Notes: generated by a model not told the origin, from the sequence alone. A stretch of 64,000 bases of DNA from Deinococcus marmoris DSM 12784 (GCF_000701405.1 NZ_JNIV01000002.1:62001-126000); one strand, 5' to 3'. Positions 1-9,250 are shown, numbered from the stretch's first letter. Program-made: numbers and translations.

Positions 1-659
1 TCGGCCTCGAAGGCGTCACGGCGCACTGCCTCGTCCGCGTCGCTGGCAAGGGCGCGCAGGGCGGTCACGGGCAGATGCCCACCCCGGAATTCGCCTTTCA
101 GGACGCTACTGATGTTGCCCTGGAGTTTAGACCAGCCCCCGGCCCCGCTGGGACGCAGGCGGGCGGCCAGGTCTTCCTCGGGCGGCGACATCTGATACCG
201 GGCCAGTTGTATGGCACGGCGCAGGAAGTGTTCGTGGTCCCGCGCGGTTTCAGAGGCGGCCAGCAGGTCCGTAAGCTGCGCGTCATCCAGGCCACCCAGC
301 CACGCGGTCAGGCGGGAACGCAGCGGCCCCAGCGGCAGCGTCAGCGTCGTGAAGGCGGCCATGCGGCTCTGGGCCAGCGTATCGCGGCTGTCGGTGGTGA
401 AAAAAGCGTTCAGATAAGCGCCAATCGGACCGGAGCGGTTGCTCAGGGCATTCATAGCGTCCAGCACGCGCCCCAGCGTTTCGGGGGTGGCGGCGGGGCC
501 ATCCATACGAACATCCAGCTCGTTAAACAGCCGTTCGAGGTCCGCGATTCCGGCGCGCAGCCCTTCCAGATCCTGTTCCAGCCGGGGGTCACTCAGGCTG
601 GCGTACAGGTCATCGGTGCGCCAGCGGGGCATTTCGGGGGCATTCGCTGCGAAAGTCAT
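1..659 (-). CDS. pepF: Oligoendopeptidase F family M3 metallopeptidase, N-terminal part
   Basis: The gene starts at ATG 659 and runs off the left edge, so only about 219 N-terminal residues are present. The translation begins MTFAANAPEMPRWRTDDLY, and the WRTDDLYASLSDP region followed by long amphipathic helices is typical of the N-terminal domain of PepF/M3B oligopeptidases. These cytoplasmic zinc peptidases degrade short peptides. The HExxH zinc motif lies in the missing C-terminal half and cannot be checked. A -10 box TAAACT lies 6 nt before the ATG, so the mRNA is probably leaderless, which supports this start. The family assignment rests on recognition of the N-terminal domain alone. Confidence 0.75.
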   Translation of the reverse strand, partial: MTFAANAPEMPRWRTDDLYASLSDPRLEQDLEGLRAGIADLERLFNELDVRMDGPAATPETLGRVLDAMNALSNRSGPIGAYLNAFFTTDSRDTLAQSRMAAFTTLTLPLGPLRSRLTAWLGGLDDAQLTDLLAASETARDHEHFLRRAIQLARYQMSPPEEDLAARLRPSGAGGWSKLQGNISSVLKGEFRGGHLPVTALRALASDADEAVRRDAFEA

Positions 660-665
660 GCGCCC

Positions 666-671
666 AGTTTA
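666..671 (-). promoter_or_regulatory. -10 box of pepF (leaderless)
   Basis: TAAACT on the minus strand ends 6 nt before ATG 659. With the usual -10 to start-point spacing, transcription would begin at the A of the ATG. Confidence 0.55.
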
Positions 672-742
672 GGGCGCGGGAAAGCAACGCCGTGAACAGC
701 TCACTTGATCGTTTCAGTTGCCCGCAGCAACGCAGTCCACAC

Positions 743-774
743 TTGACGGACCTCTTTTGAAAAGGTGCTACTTT
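743..774 (+). promoter_or_regulatory. Possible promoter of the sugar ABC operon
   Basis: TTGACG (743-748) is followed by TACTTT (769-774). The 20-nt spacing is longer than ideal, so this is only a candidate. It lies about 60 nt upstream of the first gene of the transporter operon. Confidence 0.3.
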
Positions 775-836
775 AAGCGGACCATTAACTGAGCTGGCGT
801 CAGACGGACGCCTGACCCACACCGGAGGTTCCACCT

Positions 837-2078
837 ATGCGTAGCCGCTTGCTGTTGTCCGCTGCCCTCGCCGTATCCGCCGCCCTGACCACCTCGGCCA
901 GTGCCGTGACCACCCTGAACGTCTTCATGGGCAGCCAGCAGCGCCCCGAAGTGTTCCAGCCCCTGTTTGACCGCTTCCAGGCCGCCAACCCCGACATCAA
1001 GGTCAAGATCGAGACCGGCGGGGCCACCAGCGAGGCCCAGAATCAGTATCTGACCACCGTGCTGGCCGCCCGCGACGACACCCTGGACATCTTCCTGATC
1101 GACGTGGTCCGCACCGCCACCTTCGCCGCCGCCGGGTGGGCCGAGCCGCTCAACGGCTACCTCAGCGGTGTCAACAGCTACCTGGGCAGCTTCCTGCCCG
1201 GTCCGGTCAGCGCGGCTACTTACGGCGGCAAGCTGTACGCCATGCCCGCCTTCACCGACGCGCAGTTCCTGTACTACCGCAAGGACCTGCTGACCAAATA
1301 CAAGGCCAAGGTGCCCACCACCTGGGACGAACTGACCGCCACCGCTGGCAAGATCCAGAAGGGCGAGGGCGGCAAGATGCAGGGCTTCAACTTCCAGGGT
1401 GCGCCGATCGAGGGCACCGTGTGCAACTTCCTGGAAACGCTGTGGACCGGAGGCGGCGACGCCAGCAATGTCAACAGCGCGGCGGGCAAACAGGGCCTGA
1501 ATTTCCTGGTCAACTCGGTCAAGTCCAGATTGTCGCCAGCGGCGAGCGCCGAGATCAAAACCGACGACTCGCGCCAGCAGTTCCAGGCCGGGGACGTGGC
1601 GATGGGCCTGAACTGGAGCTACGCCTGGGCACACTTCCAGGGCAACAGCCCGCAGCCCACCACCGTCAAGGGCAATGTGGGCGTGGCCCCGCTGCCTTCG
1701 TTCGGCAAGAATGCAAGCGCCACCTGCACCGGCGGCTGGGAATGGGGCGTCAACGCCTACGGCAACAACAAGAAAGAAGCCGTCAAGCTGCTGCAATTCA
1801 TGTCCAGCGTGAACATCCAGCGCGAGATGGCCGTCAAGGGCGCGTACCTGCCCGTCCGCAAGAGCCTGTACAGCGACAAAGCCGTGCTGGCCGCCAACCC
1901 GCACTTCAAGGCGCTGTATCCGGTGGTCCTCAAGGCCCGCCCACGCCCGGTCACGCCCAACTACCCCAGGGTCAGCGAGATCATCCGCAACAACGTATCC
2001 GCCGCCGTGGCAGGCAGCAAAACCGTGGACGCGGCCCTGAGCGACATGCAGCGCGATCTGGCCCCGCTGCTGAAGTAG
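837..2078 (+). CDS. ABC transporter extracellular sugar-binding protein
   Basis: 413 aa, preceded by a good ribosome site (GGAGG, 7 nt before ATG). The N-terminus MRSRLLLSAALAVSAALTTSASA is a Sec signal peptide. The mature part is a family 1 solute-binding fold, with segments such as TLNVFMGSQQRPEVFQPLFDRF, AGWAEPLNGYLS and YAMPAFTDAQFLYYRKDLL that match maltose/trehalose-type binding proteins. It would capture a sugar or oligosaccharide outside the membrane and deliver it to the permeases encoded downstream. Substrate cannot be assigned. No ATPase gene is in the operon, so a shared MsmK/MalK-type ATPase elsewhere in the genome is inferred. Confidence 0.88.
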   Translation: MRSRLLLSAALAVSAALTTSASAVTTLNVFMGSQQRPEVFQPLFDRFQAANPDIKVKIETGGATSEAQNQYLTTVLAARDDTLDIFLIDVVRTATFAAAGWAEPLNGYLSGVNSYLGSFLPGPVSAATYGGKLYAMPAFTDAQFLYYRKDLLTKYKAKVPTTWDELTATAGKIQKGEGGKMQGFNFQGAPIEGTVCNFLETLWTGGGDASNVNSAAGKQGLNFLVNSVKSRLSPAASAEIKTDDSRQQFQAGDVAMGLNWSYAWAHFQGNSPQPTTVKGNVGVAPLPSFGKNASATCTGGWEWGVNAYGNNKKEAVKLLQFMSSVNIQREMAVKGAYLPVRKSLYSDKAVLAANPHFKALYPVVLKARPRPVTPNYPRVSEIIRNNVSAAVAGSKTVDAALSDMQRDLAPLLK

Positions 2079-2089
2079 GTTCGCCTTCC

Positions 2090-2128
2090 TTGCCCCCAAA
2101 TCTGGAGCTGAACTGGATTTGGGGGCAA
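2090..2128 (+). terminator. Stable hairpin after the binding-protein gene
   Basis: A perfect 13-bp inverted repeat (TTGCCCCCAAATC at 2090-2102, GATTTGGGGGCAA at 2116-2128) with a 13-nt loop and no T-run follows the stop codon by 11 nt. Such hairpins in importer operons usually stabilise or partly terminate the transcript, so that more binding protein is made than permease. That role is inferred here. Confidence 0.6.
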
Positions 2129-2141
2129 CTTGTTGGAGGCG

Positions 2142-2276
2142 GTCTAAGGGTCAAAGGGTCTAAGGCGGGCCGAATCTGTATCTCCCAGTTTGAATGAAAA
2201 CAAGAGTAACCCCATCCCCGTCCGCGAAGAAGCAAGGCCAAAGCCCTTAGACCTTTTGACCCTCAGACCCTTAGAC
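2142..2276 (+). repeat. Inverted arrays of an 8-bp repeat
   Basis: Three tandem octamers GTCTAAGG/GTCAAAGG/GTCTAAGG (2142-2165) face four inverted octamers CCTTAGAC/CTTTTGAC/CCTCAGAC/CCTTAGAC (2245-2276). The arms can pair into a long hairpin in the gap between the binding protein and first permease genes. Related octamers recur in the Mrp operon gaps near 21.3, 22.1 and 24.3 kb. Confidence 0.7.
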
Positions 2277-2294
2277 CGCTCCGAAGGAGATTCC

Positions 2295-3233
2295 ATGACC
2301 CAGAAGAACATCGCCGCCCCGCTGCCCAGGCGCAAGGGGCGCAGCCGGGGCGAGGCCAGCGAGGGGCAACTGGCCTTCTGGCTGCTGCTGCCCGCCGCGC
2401 TGCTGCTGTGCGGCGTGCTGCTGTTCCCGATGATCACCACCATCCGCGACAGCTTTTACTTCAACAAGCTGACCGAGCCGTTCAACGGGCAGCCCTTCGT
2501 GGGCCTCAAGAACTACGTGCAGATGTTCGCTGACCCGCGTTTCGGCACCTCGCTGCGGAACACGCTGTTTTTCGCGGTGCTGACGGTGGGTGGCTCGTTC
2601 CTGATCGGCATTCCGATGGCGCTGGCGGCCCACACGCCCAGCAAGGTGCGCGGGCTGGCGCGCGTGGCGCTGCTGCTGCCGTGGGCCATGCCTCCCGTGA
2701 TGACCGGATTGATCTTCGCGTGGCTGTTCAACGCCCAGTACGGCGTGTTCAACGACATTCTGGTGCGGCTGGGCATCGTCCAGGAGCCGCTGCTGTGGCT
2801 CAGCACGCCGGGGCTGGCGGTGCTGGCAATGGTGGTCACGATTGTCTGGAAAACCAGTTCTTTCGTGGCACTGATCGTGCTGGGCGGCCTCCAGGGCATC
2901 CCCCGCGAACTCACCGAGGCTTCAGAAGTGGACGGCGCGAGCCGCGTTCAATCCTTCTTCCGCATCATCCTGCCGCTGCTGGCCCCCAGTCTGGCGGTGG
3001 CGTTTATCTTCCGCTCCATCAGCGCCGTGCAGGTGTTTGATATTCCGTACACCTTCATTCAACAGGCTCCGGCACAGGGGTTGCTGGAAACCCTGGGGGT
3101 CTATATCTACCGCACCAGCATCGAGTTTCTGGACTTCGGATACGCGGCCACCCTCAGCGTGGCGCTGTTCGCGGTGAGCTTGGTGGTCACGGGCGTTTAC
3201 GTGCGCTTCGTGCGTGACGGGGCCAGCACATGA
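2295..3233 (+). CDS. Sugar ABC transporter permease (MalF type)
   Basis: 312 aa from ATG 2295, chosen because AAGGAGA lies just upstream; the longer open frame covers the octamer repeats and is not credible as protein. After a basic N-terminus the protein has about six membrane helices. The region around DGASRVQSFFRIILPLLAPSLA is the EAA loop that contacts the ATPase in binding-protein-dependent permeases (seen here as ELTEASEVDGAS). It is the first of two inner-membrane permeases of the importer. The stop codon TGA is the left flank of a 134-bp inserted repeat. Confidence 0.88.
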   Translation: MTQKNIAAPLPRRKGRSRGEASEGQLAFWLLLPAALLLCGVLLFPMITTIRDSFYFNKLTEPFNGQPFVGLKNYVQMFADPRFGTSLRNTLFFAVLTVGGSFLIGIPMALAAHTPSKVRGLARVALLLPWAMPPVMTGLIFAWLFNAQYGVFNDILVRLGIVQEPLLWLSTPGLAVLAMVVTIVWKTSSFVALIVLGGLQGIPRELTEASEVDGASRVQSFFRIILPLLAPSLAVAFIFRSISAVQVFDIPYTFIQQAPAQGLLETLGVYIYRTSIEFLDFGYAATLSVALFAVSLVVTGVYVRFVRDGAST

Positions 3234-3367
3234 CACGAATTCCGTCTGCTCCATTTGCAAACCGGGAAAGCGCCGATTCACAAATTCCACGCCCGGAATC
3301 CGCTCCGCTCCTTCTCGCATCCGCTCGGATTTCATCATTTTCGCAAATGATTCCATCGGAGTTTTTA
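3234..3367 (+). mobile_element. Stop-codon repeat element, copy 1
   Basis: A 134-bp non-coding element between the two permease genes, flanked by TGA (3231-3233, stop of the first permease) and TGA (3368-3370, inside ATGA of the second). It is clearly homologous to 16482-16614 and, inverted, to 24890-25023. Its ends (CACGAATTCCG and CGGAGTTTTTA) are degenerate copies of the inverted repeat TACGGANTCCG seen in the other copies. The right end carries GGAG 5 nt before the ATG of the next gene, so the element supplies that gene's ribosome site. No ORF of its own. Confidence 0.8.
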
Positions 3368-4221
3368 TGAGCGACGAAACGGCAGCTCCCGAGCGCCTGA
3401 CACTGGGCGACAGGATAGGCCGTTGGGCGGGCCTGACTGCGCTGATCGTTGGCGGTTTCTTCCCCCTGATCTGGATGCTCCTGACCAGCCTCAAGACGGA
3501 AGCCGAGTTGCAGAAATTCCCGGTGCAGTACCTGCCAGGGATGCTGAACTTCGCCAATTACGCCCGCGTGTTCACCGAGCAGCCCTTCGCCCGATTCTTC
3601 TTCAACTCCATGACCGTCAGCCTGCTAAGTACCGTGCTGTGCATCGTGGTGGCGGTTCCGGCGGCCTACGCGCTGGCCCGGCTGAATATCCGGGGGCGCG
3701 GGCTGCTGCTGACCGCCGTGGTGGCCTTTTCCATGTTCCCGGTGGTCAGCCTGCTGGTGCCGCTGTTCCGGTTGTTCCGGGGCCTGAGCCTGCTCAACAG
3801 CTATCCCGCGCTGATCCTGCCCTACGCCGCCCTCAGCCTGCCCGTGGCGATTCTGACCCTGGTGGCCTTCTTCAGCGCCATCCCGCGTGATCTGGAGGCG
3901 GCGGCCATGATCGACGGCACCTCCCGCGTGGGCGCACTGATGCGAGTGGTGCTGCCGCTCTCGGCCCCCGGTATGGTCACGGCGGCGCTGCTGATCTTCG
4001 TCAACTCATGGAACGAATTTCTGCTGGCGCTGAGTTTCAACACCAAACTGGACATGCGAACGGTCAGCGTGGGCGTCACGCTGTATCAGGGTGAATTCGC
4101 TTTTCCGTGGCCGCTGATTGCCGCCGCCGTGGTGATTGCCACCATTCCGGTGGTCATGCTGATCGCCGTCTTCCAGCGCAGGTTCGTGGCCGGATTGACG
4201 GCGGGGGGGGTGAAGGCTTGA
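3367..4221 (+). CDS. Sugar ABC transporter permease (MalG type)
   Basis: 284 aa from ATG 3367 (MSDETAAPERLTLGDRIGRW). The Shine-Dalgarno GGAG at 3358-3361 belongs to the inserted repeat. The longer frame starting at 3214 merely reads through that repeat. The protein has about six membrane helices and the EAA loop (RDLEAAAMIDGTSRVGALMRVVLPLSAPG) typical of the second permease of carbohydrate importers. It pairs with the preceding permease to form the membrane channel. The original junction was probably an ATGA overlap before the repeat inserted. Confidence 0.88.
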   Translation: MSDETAAPERLTLGDRIGRWAGLTALIVGGFFPLIWMLLTSLKTEAELQKFPVQYLPGMLNFANYARVFTEQPFARFFFNSMTVSLLSTVLCIVVAVPAAYALARLNIRGRGLLLTAVVAFSMFPVVSLLVPLFRLFRGLSLLNSYPALILPYAALSLPVAILTLVAFFSAIPRDLEAAAMIDGTSRVGALMRVVLPLSAPGMVTAALLIFVNSWNEFLLALSFNTKLDMRTVSVGVTLYQGEFAFPWPLIAAAVVIATIPVVMLIAVFQRRFVAGLTAGGVKA

Positions 4222-4260
4222 GGTATTGCTCAGCGAGGTTTTTGGGTGGCTGCCACGGTT

Positions 4261-4388
4261 TGACCCCTCAGTCTGCTTCGCAGCCAGCTCCCCTCAAAGG
4301 GAGCCAAGGAGCGCAGAAGATCAAGGCAATTCCGCAACTCTTGCCTCCCTTCTAAGGGGAGGTGGCGCGTAGCGCCGGAGGGGTTGTC
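4261..4388. repeat. Palindromic interspersed repeat, family B
   Basis: GACCCCTCAGTCTGCTTCGC on the left and GGCGCGTAGCGCCGGAGGGG on the right frame an internally palindromic segment with AGCTCCCCTCAAAGGGAGC and CTCCCTTCTAAGGGGAG. A shorter related copy is at about 28827-28897. No coding capacity; it fills most of the gap between the importer operon and the next gene. Confidence 0.55.
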
Positions 4389-4456
4389 TTGGGACCAACC
4401 CTTTCACCCCAGCTTAGCTCTCCCTCTTTTTCCCACACCCCACAACCGAGGTACTT

Positions 4457-5584
4457 ATGACCAACCCATCCCAGTCCGAATTCCTGTGGTTCCTGCAACT
4501 CTCGCGCGACGGTGAGTTCATCGGCACCAAAAACAAGATGCCGCGCAAGCCCACGCTGCCCTACCTGCAAAGCCTGATTTCCACGGCGGGCGAGGCGGGC
4601 TTTGACGCCCTGCTGACCGCCACCAACTACCACAGCGAACACGAGAACTACACGGCGGCGGTGGCAGCGCTGGCCCAGACGGCGGCCACCGATCCGGCGC
4701 TGCTGATCGCCGTGCGGCCCGGCATGTTCCAGCCTGCCATGTACGCCAAGATGCTCGCCACCCTGCAAAACCTGTTTCCAGGGCGCGTGCGCCTGAACAT
4801 CGTGACGGGCAGCAGCCCCGCCGAGAACGCCATGTACGGCGATTTTGAAGACCACGCCAAACGCTACGAGCGCACCCGCGAATTCATGCAGATTCTGCGC
4901 CAGTTGTGGACGCAGCTGCCGCCCCAGTCCTTCAAATCGGATATCTACGCCTTCAACGACGCGGTGCTGGACCCCGCCCCAGTGCAACCCATTCCCATCT
5001 ACTTTGGCGGCGCGTCCCCGGTGGCCCAGCAGATCGCCGCCGAGCTGGCCGACGTGTACCTGATGTGGGGCGAGCGCGAGGACATGATCAAGGAGAGAAT
5101 GGCGCAGATGCAGGCGCTAGCGGACAAAGCCGGGCGAACTCTCCGCTACGGTCTGCGAACCCACGTCATCGTGCGTGAAACGGAGGCCGAGGCCCGCGCC
5201 GCCGCCGAACGCCTGATCAGCCGCGTCGACCCGGAAGTGCGCGCCGCCTTTGTGGCCAGCCATGCGCATGTGGACGGCGTGGGCCAGCAGCGTCAGATTG
5301 ACATGGTCAAGAATCTGGACGCCGATCTGATGATAGAGCCGGGGCTGTGGGCCGGGGTGGGCATGGCCCGCAGCGGTGTGGGCGTCGCCCTGATCGGTGA
5401 CCCTGGGCAGGTGGCCGACAAGATTCGCCACTACGAGGACATGGGCTTTTCCTCGTTCATCTTCAGCGGCTACCCGCATCTGGAAGAAGCCCGCCGCTTT
5501 GGAGAGTTGGTCATGCCGCTGCTCAAGGGCAAACAGGAAGAGGGCCGCGCCATTCACACGGATAGAGTGGCTCCGGTGGCCTGA
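4457..5584 (+). CDS. ssuD: FMNH2-dependent alkanesulfonate monooxygenase-like protein
   Basis: 375 aa, with GAGG 7 nt upstream of the start. The sequence matches the bacterial luciferase-like SsuD subfamily: LWFLQLSRDGEFIG near the N-terminus, RVRLNIVTGSSPAE and YFGGASPVAQQIAAELADVYLMWGE further on. SsuD uses reduced flavin from a partner reductase and oxygen to release sulfite from alkanesulfonates. The usual partners (SsuE, SsuABC) are not adjacent, so the exact substrate is uncertain; related dimethylsulfone or nitrilotriacetate-type monooxygenases are alternatives. The gap upstream holds a repeat and no obvious strong promoter. Confidence 0.8.
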   Translation: MTNPSQSEFLWFLQLSRDGEFIGTKNKMPRKPTLPYLQSLISTAGEAGFDALLTATNYHSEHENYTAAVAALAQTAATDPALLIAVRPGMFQPAMYAKMLATLQNLFPGRVRLNIVTGSSPAENAMYGDFEDHAKRYERTREFMQILRQLWTQLPPQSFKSDIYAFNDAVLDPAPVQPIPIYFGGASPVAQQIAAELADVYLMWGEREDMIKERMAQMQALADKAGRTLRYGLRTHVIVRETEAEARAAAERLISRVDPEVRAAFVASHAHVDGVGQQRQIDMVKNLDADLMIEPGLWAGVGMARSGVGVALIGDPGQVADKIRHYEDMGFSSFIFSGYPHLEEARRFGELVMPLLKGKQEEGRAIHTDRVAPVA

Positions 5585-5644
5585 TCGACAGCCAAAAGAA
5601 TGGGAGGCGAGCCATAAAGACTCGCCTCCCCCCTTTGCTGCCGT

Positions 5645-6160
5645 CTACTTGACGGTGGCCCGGATAAAGCAGGTGGCCATGTCGCCGCCCTTCAGATCGG
5701 GAAGCTGCCAGCGGACATGGGTGTACTCACTGGGGTTGACCGTCACTTCCTTCTTCACGTCCTGGCCGTTCTCGGTGACGGTTACGAACTTCTTGAGGGG
5801 TTCGGCGGCATAAGCTTTGCCGTCGATGCTGAACAGCGCCGTCACGCCGTCCACATTGCACTGCTGCCCTGTAAACGCCGTGGCCGCCGGGACCGCCATA
5901 TTCAGCTTGAGCTGCTTGACGGGCATTCTGCTGGTGTTCTCCACGCGCTGCTGCAACTGCAACAGATCGCCCGGCGAGACCCCCCGGTTGGCGGTGTCGG
6001 TCAACTTCTCCACGGTCTTGCCGTCCGTCTTGACTTCCGTGACCAGCAGGGTGGACGCGGTGACCTTCAGGGGCGACTTCTGCGCGCCCGCGACTGCGGC
6101 CAGGGCAGGGGAAACCAGCAGTGCGGTCACCAGGGCCTTCGTGATCTGGATGTTTTTCAT
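5645..6160 (-). CDS. Exported protein of unknown function
   Basis: 171 aa from ATG 6160, chosen for the strong CAGGAGG 8 nt upstream and because the protein then begins with a signal peptide (MKNIQITKALVTALLVSPALAAVAGA). The mature part is a small beta-rich domain (LLQLQQRVENTSRMPVKQLKLNMAVPAATAF) reminiscent of DUF11/conserved-repeat domains that describe differences between means in secreted proteins, but no family is certain. It ends with HVRWQLPDLKGGDMATCFIRATVK. Lies downstream of glmM on the same strand with an 88-nt gap, and could be cotranscribed or separate. Confidence 0.65.
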   Translation of the reverse strand: MKNIQITKALVTALLVSPALAAVAGAQKSPLKVTASTLLVTEVKTDGKTVEKLTDTANRGVSPGDLLQLQQRVENTSRMPVKQLKLNMAVPAATAFTGQQCNVDGVTALFSIDGKAYAAEPLKKFVTVTENGQDVKKEVTVNPSEYTHVRWQLPDLKGGDMATCFIRATVK

Positions 6161-6248
6161 GAGAATACCTCCTGTTGCCATTGTGCCGAGAGCGGATGAG
6201 AGCCATGCGCGGCGCGGCTGACCGGACTGGTCAGGCACTGGGGGGGGA

Positions 6249-7622
<1,374 letters not shown>

Positions 7623-7661
7623 ATTGCCGTCAGCATACCGCCCATGAGTGCTTTACACACC

Positions 7662-8771
7662 TTACTCAAGTCCGTTCACTGAAGAGGCGGTCAGAAATGT
7701 ACGGTAGCGGTCCAACTCGGCTTCCAACCCTTTGCGGAAGGCAGCAGTCTGCCGGAAGCCAGGAATAAAGCCCAGCTCCGCGTCCAGCTCTCCCCCACCC
7801 AGTTTCAGATTGGCCCAGCCCACCGCGCGCCCGGCGGAAAAGACAGGCAGCGCGTAATAGCCCATCGTGCGTCTGGCGGCGGGGGTGTACGCCTCGAAGC
7901 GGTAGGGCCAGCCGTGCAAGTGTTCAAAACGGCGGCGGTCCCACACCAGCGGATCGAACGGCCCCACGATCCGCACCCCGCGCGGGGCAGTCGAGTCGGC
8001 TGGAGATTGATCCGACGTCCAGACATACTTCACGCCGTCCACCGTTGCGCCCGACAGTTCCTCTTTCACAGCCACCTTGAATGCTGCCTTCAGTTCGCCG
8101 CGCAGGTGCGGGAACCCGAAGCCGGACAGGCTGACCAGATAGCGCAGGCTGGCCTCCGGCAGAGGGCCGTACAACGCGGCCAGCAGATGCACCGTGCGGT
8201 GCAGACGTTCGGCTTCAGGCAGAGGCGCGGCGCGCAGGGCGGCCAGATGCGTGGCCGGGCCGTAGACGCGCACGCCGCCCACCCGGCGGGTCACGCGGGC
8301 CTCGCCCCGGTAGTGCAGTGCGCCCAGAATGCGGGTGGTAGCGCTGGACTGACCGCCCCAGGCATTGACGGTGCGGCCCTTGCCCAGCGCGGCGGCCAGA
8401 TCGCGGGGGTGCAGTTCCTCGCCCTCGTTCAACTGGGCGCGGACCTCCTCCAGCAACCCTGGATGCTCCAGCTCCACGCGGCCCGGCGCAACCTCACGCG
8501 GGTGCAACAATGCCTGCACAGCGCGCGGCACGAAGCCGTAATTGGGAATCATGTCTTCCTCGGCGTCCAGTTCGGCGTAGCGGCGTTCCAGCTCGCCCGC
8601 CCGGTAGCCGGGAACGCGGGCCAGCAACGTCAAATCCTGCGCGCGGGCCGGGGCGCGGATCGGATCGGCCTGCAAAAAGCCCATGTGGTCCAGCGCCGCC
8701 TGAAGCGAGGGCTGCGGCGTCAGCGTGCGGAAAGCTGCGGCCCGCAGATCGGCGGGCGTGAGGGCCGCCAC
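7662..8771 (-). CDS. YcaQ/AlkZ-family DNA glycosylase (winged-helix, HTH_42)
   Basis: 369 aa starting at GTG 8771. It belongs to the HTH_42 superfamily of DNA glycosylases that unhook interstrand crosslinks or remove bulky alkylated bases. The segment MGFLQADPIRAPARAQDL contains Gln34-Ala35-Asp36, matching the Q-phi-D catalytic motif described for YcaQ-type enzymes (AlkZ types have Q-phi-Q). C-terminal sequence FDPLVWDRRRFEHLHGWPYRFEAYTP is also characteristic. The start lies 2 nt past the stop of the upstream peroxiredoxin gene, so the two are cotranscribed and probably translationally coupled. The exact lesion repaired is unknown. Confidence 0.82.
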   Translation of the reverse strand: MAALTPADLRAAAFRTLTPQPSLQAALDHMGFLQADPIRAPARAQDLTLLARVPGYRAGELERRYAELDAEEDMIPNYGFVPRAVQALLHPREVAPGRVELEHPGLLEEVRAQLNEGEELHPRDLAAALGKGRTVNAWGGQSSATTRILGALHYRGEARVTRRVGGVRVYGPATHLAALRAAPLPEAERLHRTVHLLAALYGPLPEASLRYLVSLSGFGFPHLRGELKAAFKVAVKEELSGATVDGVKYVWTSDQSPADSTAPRGVRIVGPFDPLVWDRRRFEHLHGWPYRFEAYTPAARRTMGYYALPVFSAGRAVGWANLKLGGGELDAELGFIPGFRQTAAFRKGLEAELDRYRTFLTASSVNGLE

Positions 8772-8773
8772 TT

Positions 8774-9244
8774 CTACTCCGTCCGCACGGCCCGCCGCTC
8801 CAGCTCCTGCAAGATCACCGAGGCGTGGTTGGCCGGATTGGCGCTGCGGTGTTCGTAGGCCAGCACGCCCTGTGGGTCAATAAGGAAGGTGGCACGCGAC
8901 GCCATGCCCAGCAGACCGCCCAGGCCGCCGATCACGCCGTACGCCCGGCACAGTTCCCGGTCACCGTCTGGAATGAGGGGGTGCGTGAGGCCGCAGGTGT
9001 CGCGGAAATGGGCCTGATGGGCCTCGGTGTCGGTGCTGACGCCGATGACCGCCGCGTTCAGGCGCTCGAATTCGGGCAGGGCCGCCTCGAAACGCCGGGC
9101 CTCGATGGAACAGCCCGCCGAACTGGCGCGCGGGTAAAAGTACAGCACCACCCACTGCCCGCGCAGGCCGGACAGGCTGACGGTGCGGCCATCGTCGCTG
9201 CGGCGCGTGAACTCGGGGGCGGATTTCTGAACGACAGGCTTCAT
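8774..9244 (-). CDS. bcp: Peroxiredoxin (Bcp/PrxQ type)
   Basis: 156 aa. Thioredoxin-fold thiol peroxidase that reduces hydrogen and organic peroxides. The peroxidatic cysteine is Cys45 in YFYPRASSAGCSIEARRFE. The consensus threonine of the PxxxTxxC motif is replaced by serine, a known functional variant. Cys90 region (RDTCGLTHPLIPDG) follows. A TAAACT -10 box 6 nt before the ATG indicates a leaderless transcript that continues into the YcaQ-type glycosylase gene, joining oxidant removal with DNA repair in one operon. Confidence 0.88.
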   Translation of the reverse strand: MKPVVQKSAPEFTRRSDDGRTVSLSGLRGQWVVLYFYPRASSAGCSIEARRFEAALPEFERLNAAVIGVSTDTEAHQAHFRDTCGLTHPLIPDGDRELCRAYGVIGGLGGLLGMASRATFLIDPQGVLAYEHRSANPANHASVILQELERRAVRTE

Positions 9245-9250
9245 GCCCGC

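Noticed and set aside
768..2099. 443-aa antisense ORF opposite the sugar-binding protein gene
   Set aside because: A mirror of the real gene caused by high third-position GC; no ribosome site, composition rich in Gly/His/Gln and no domain.
3214..3366. Open frame through repeat copy 1 in frame with the second permease, similar to that in copy 3
   Set aside because: The shared peptide only reflects DNA similarity of the element; start codons with ribosome sites follow it, and copy 2 shows no such use.
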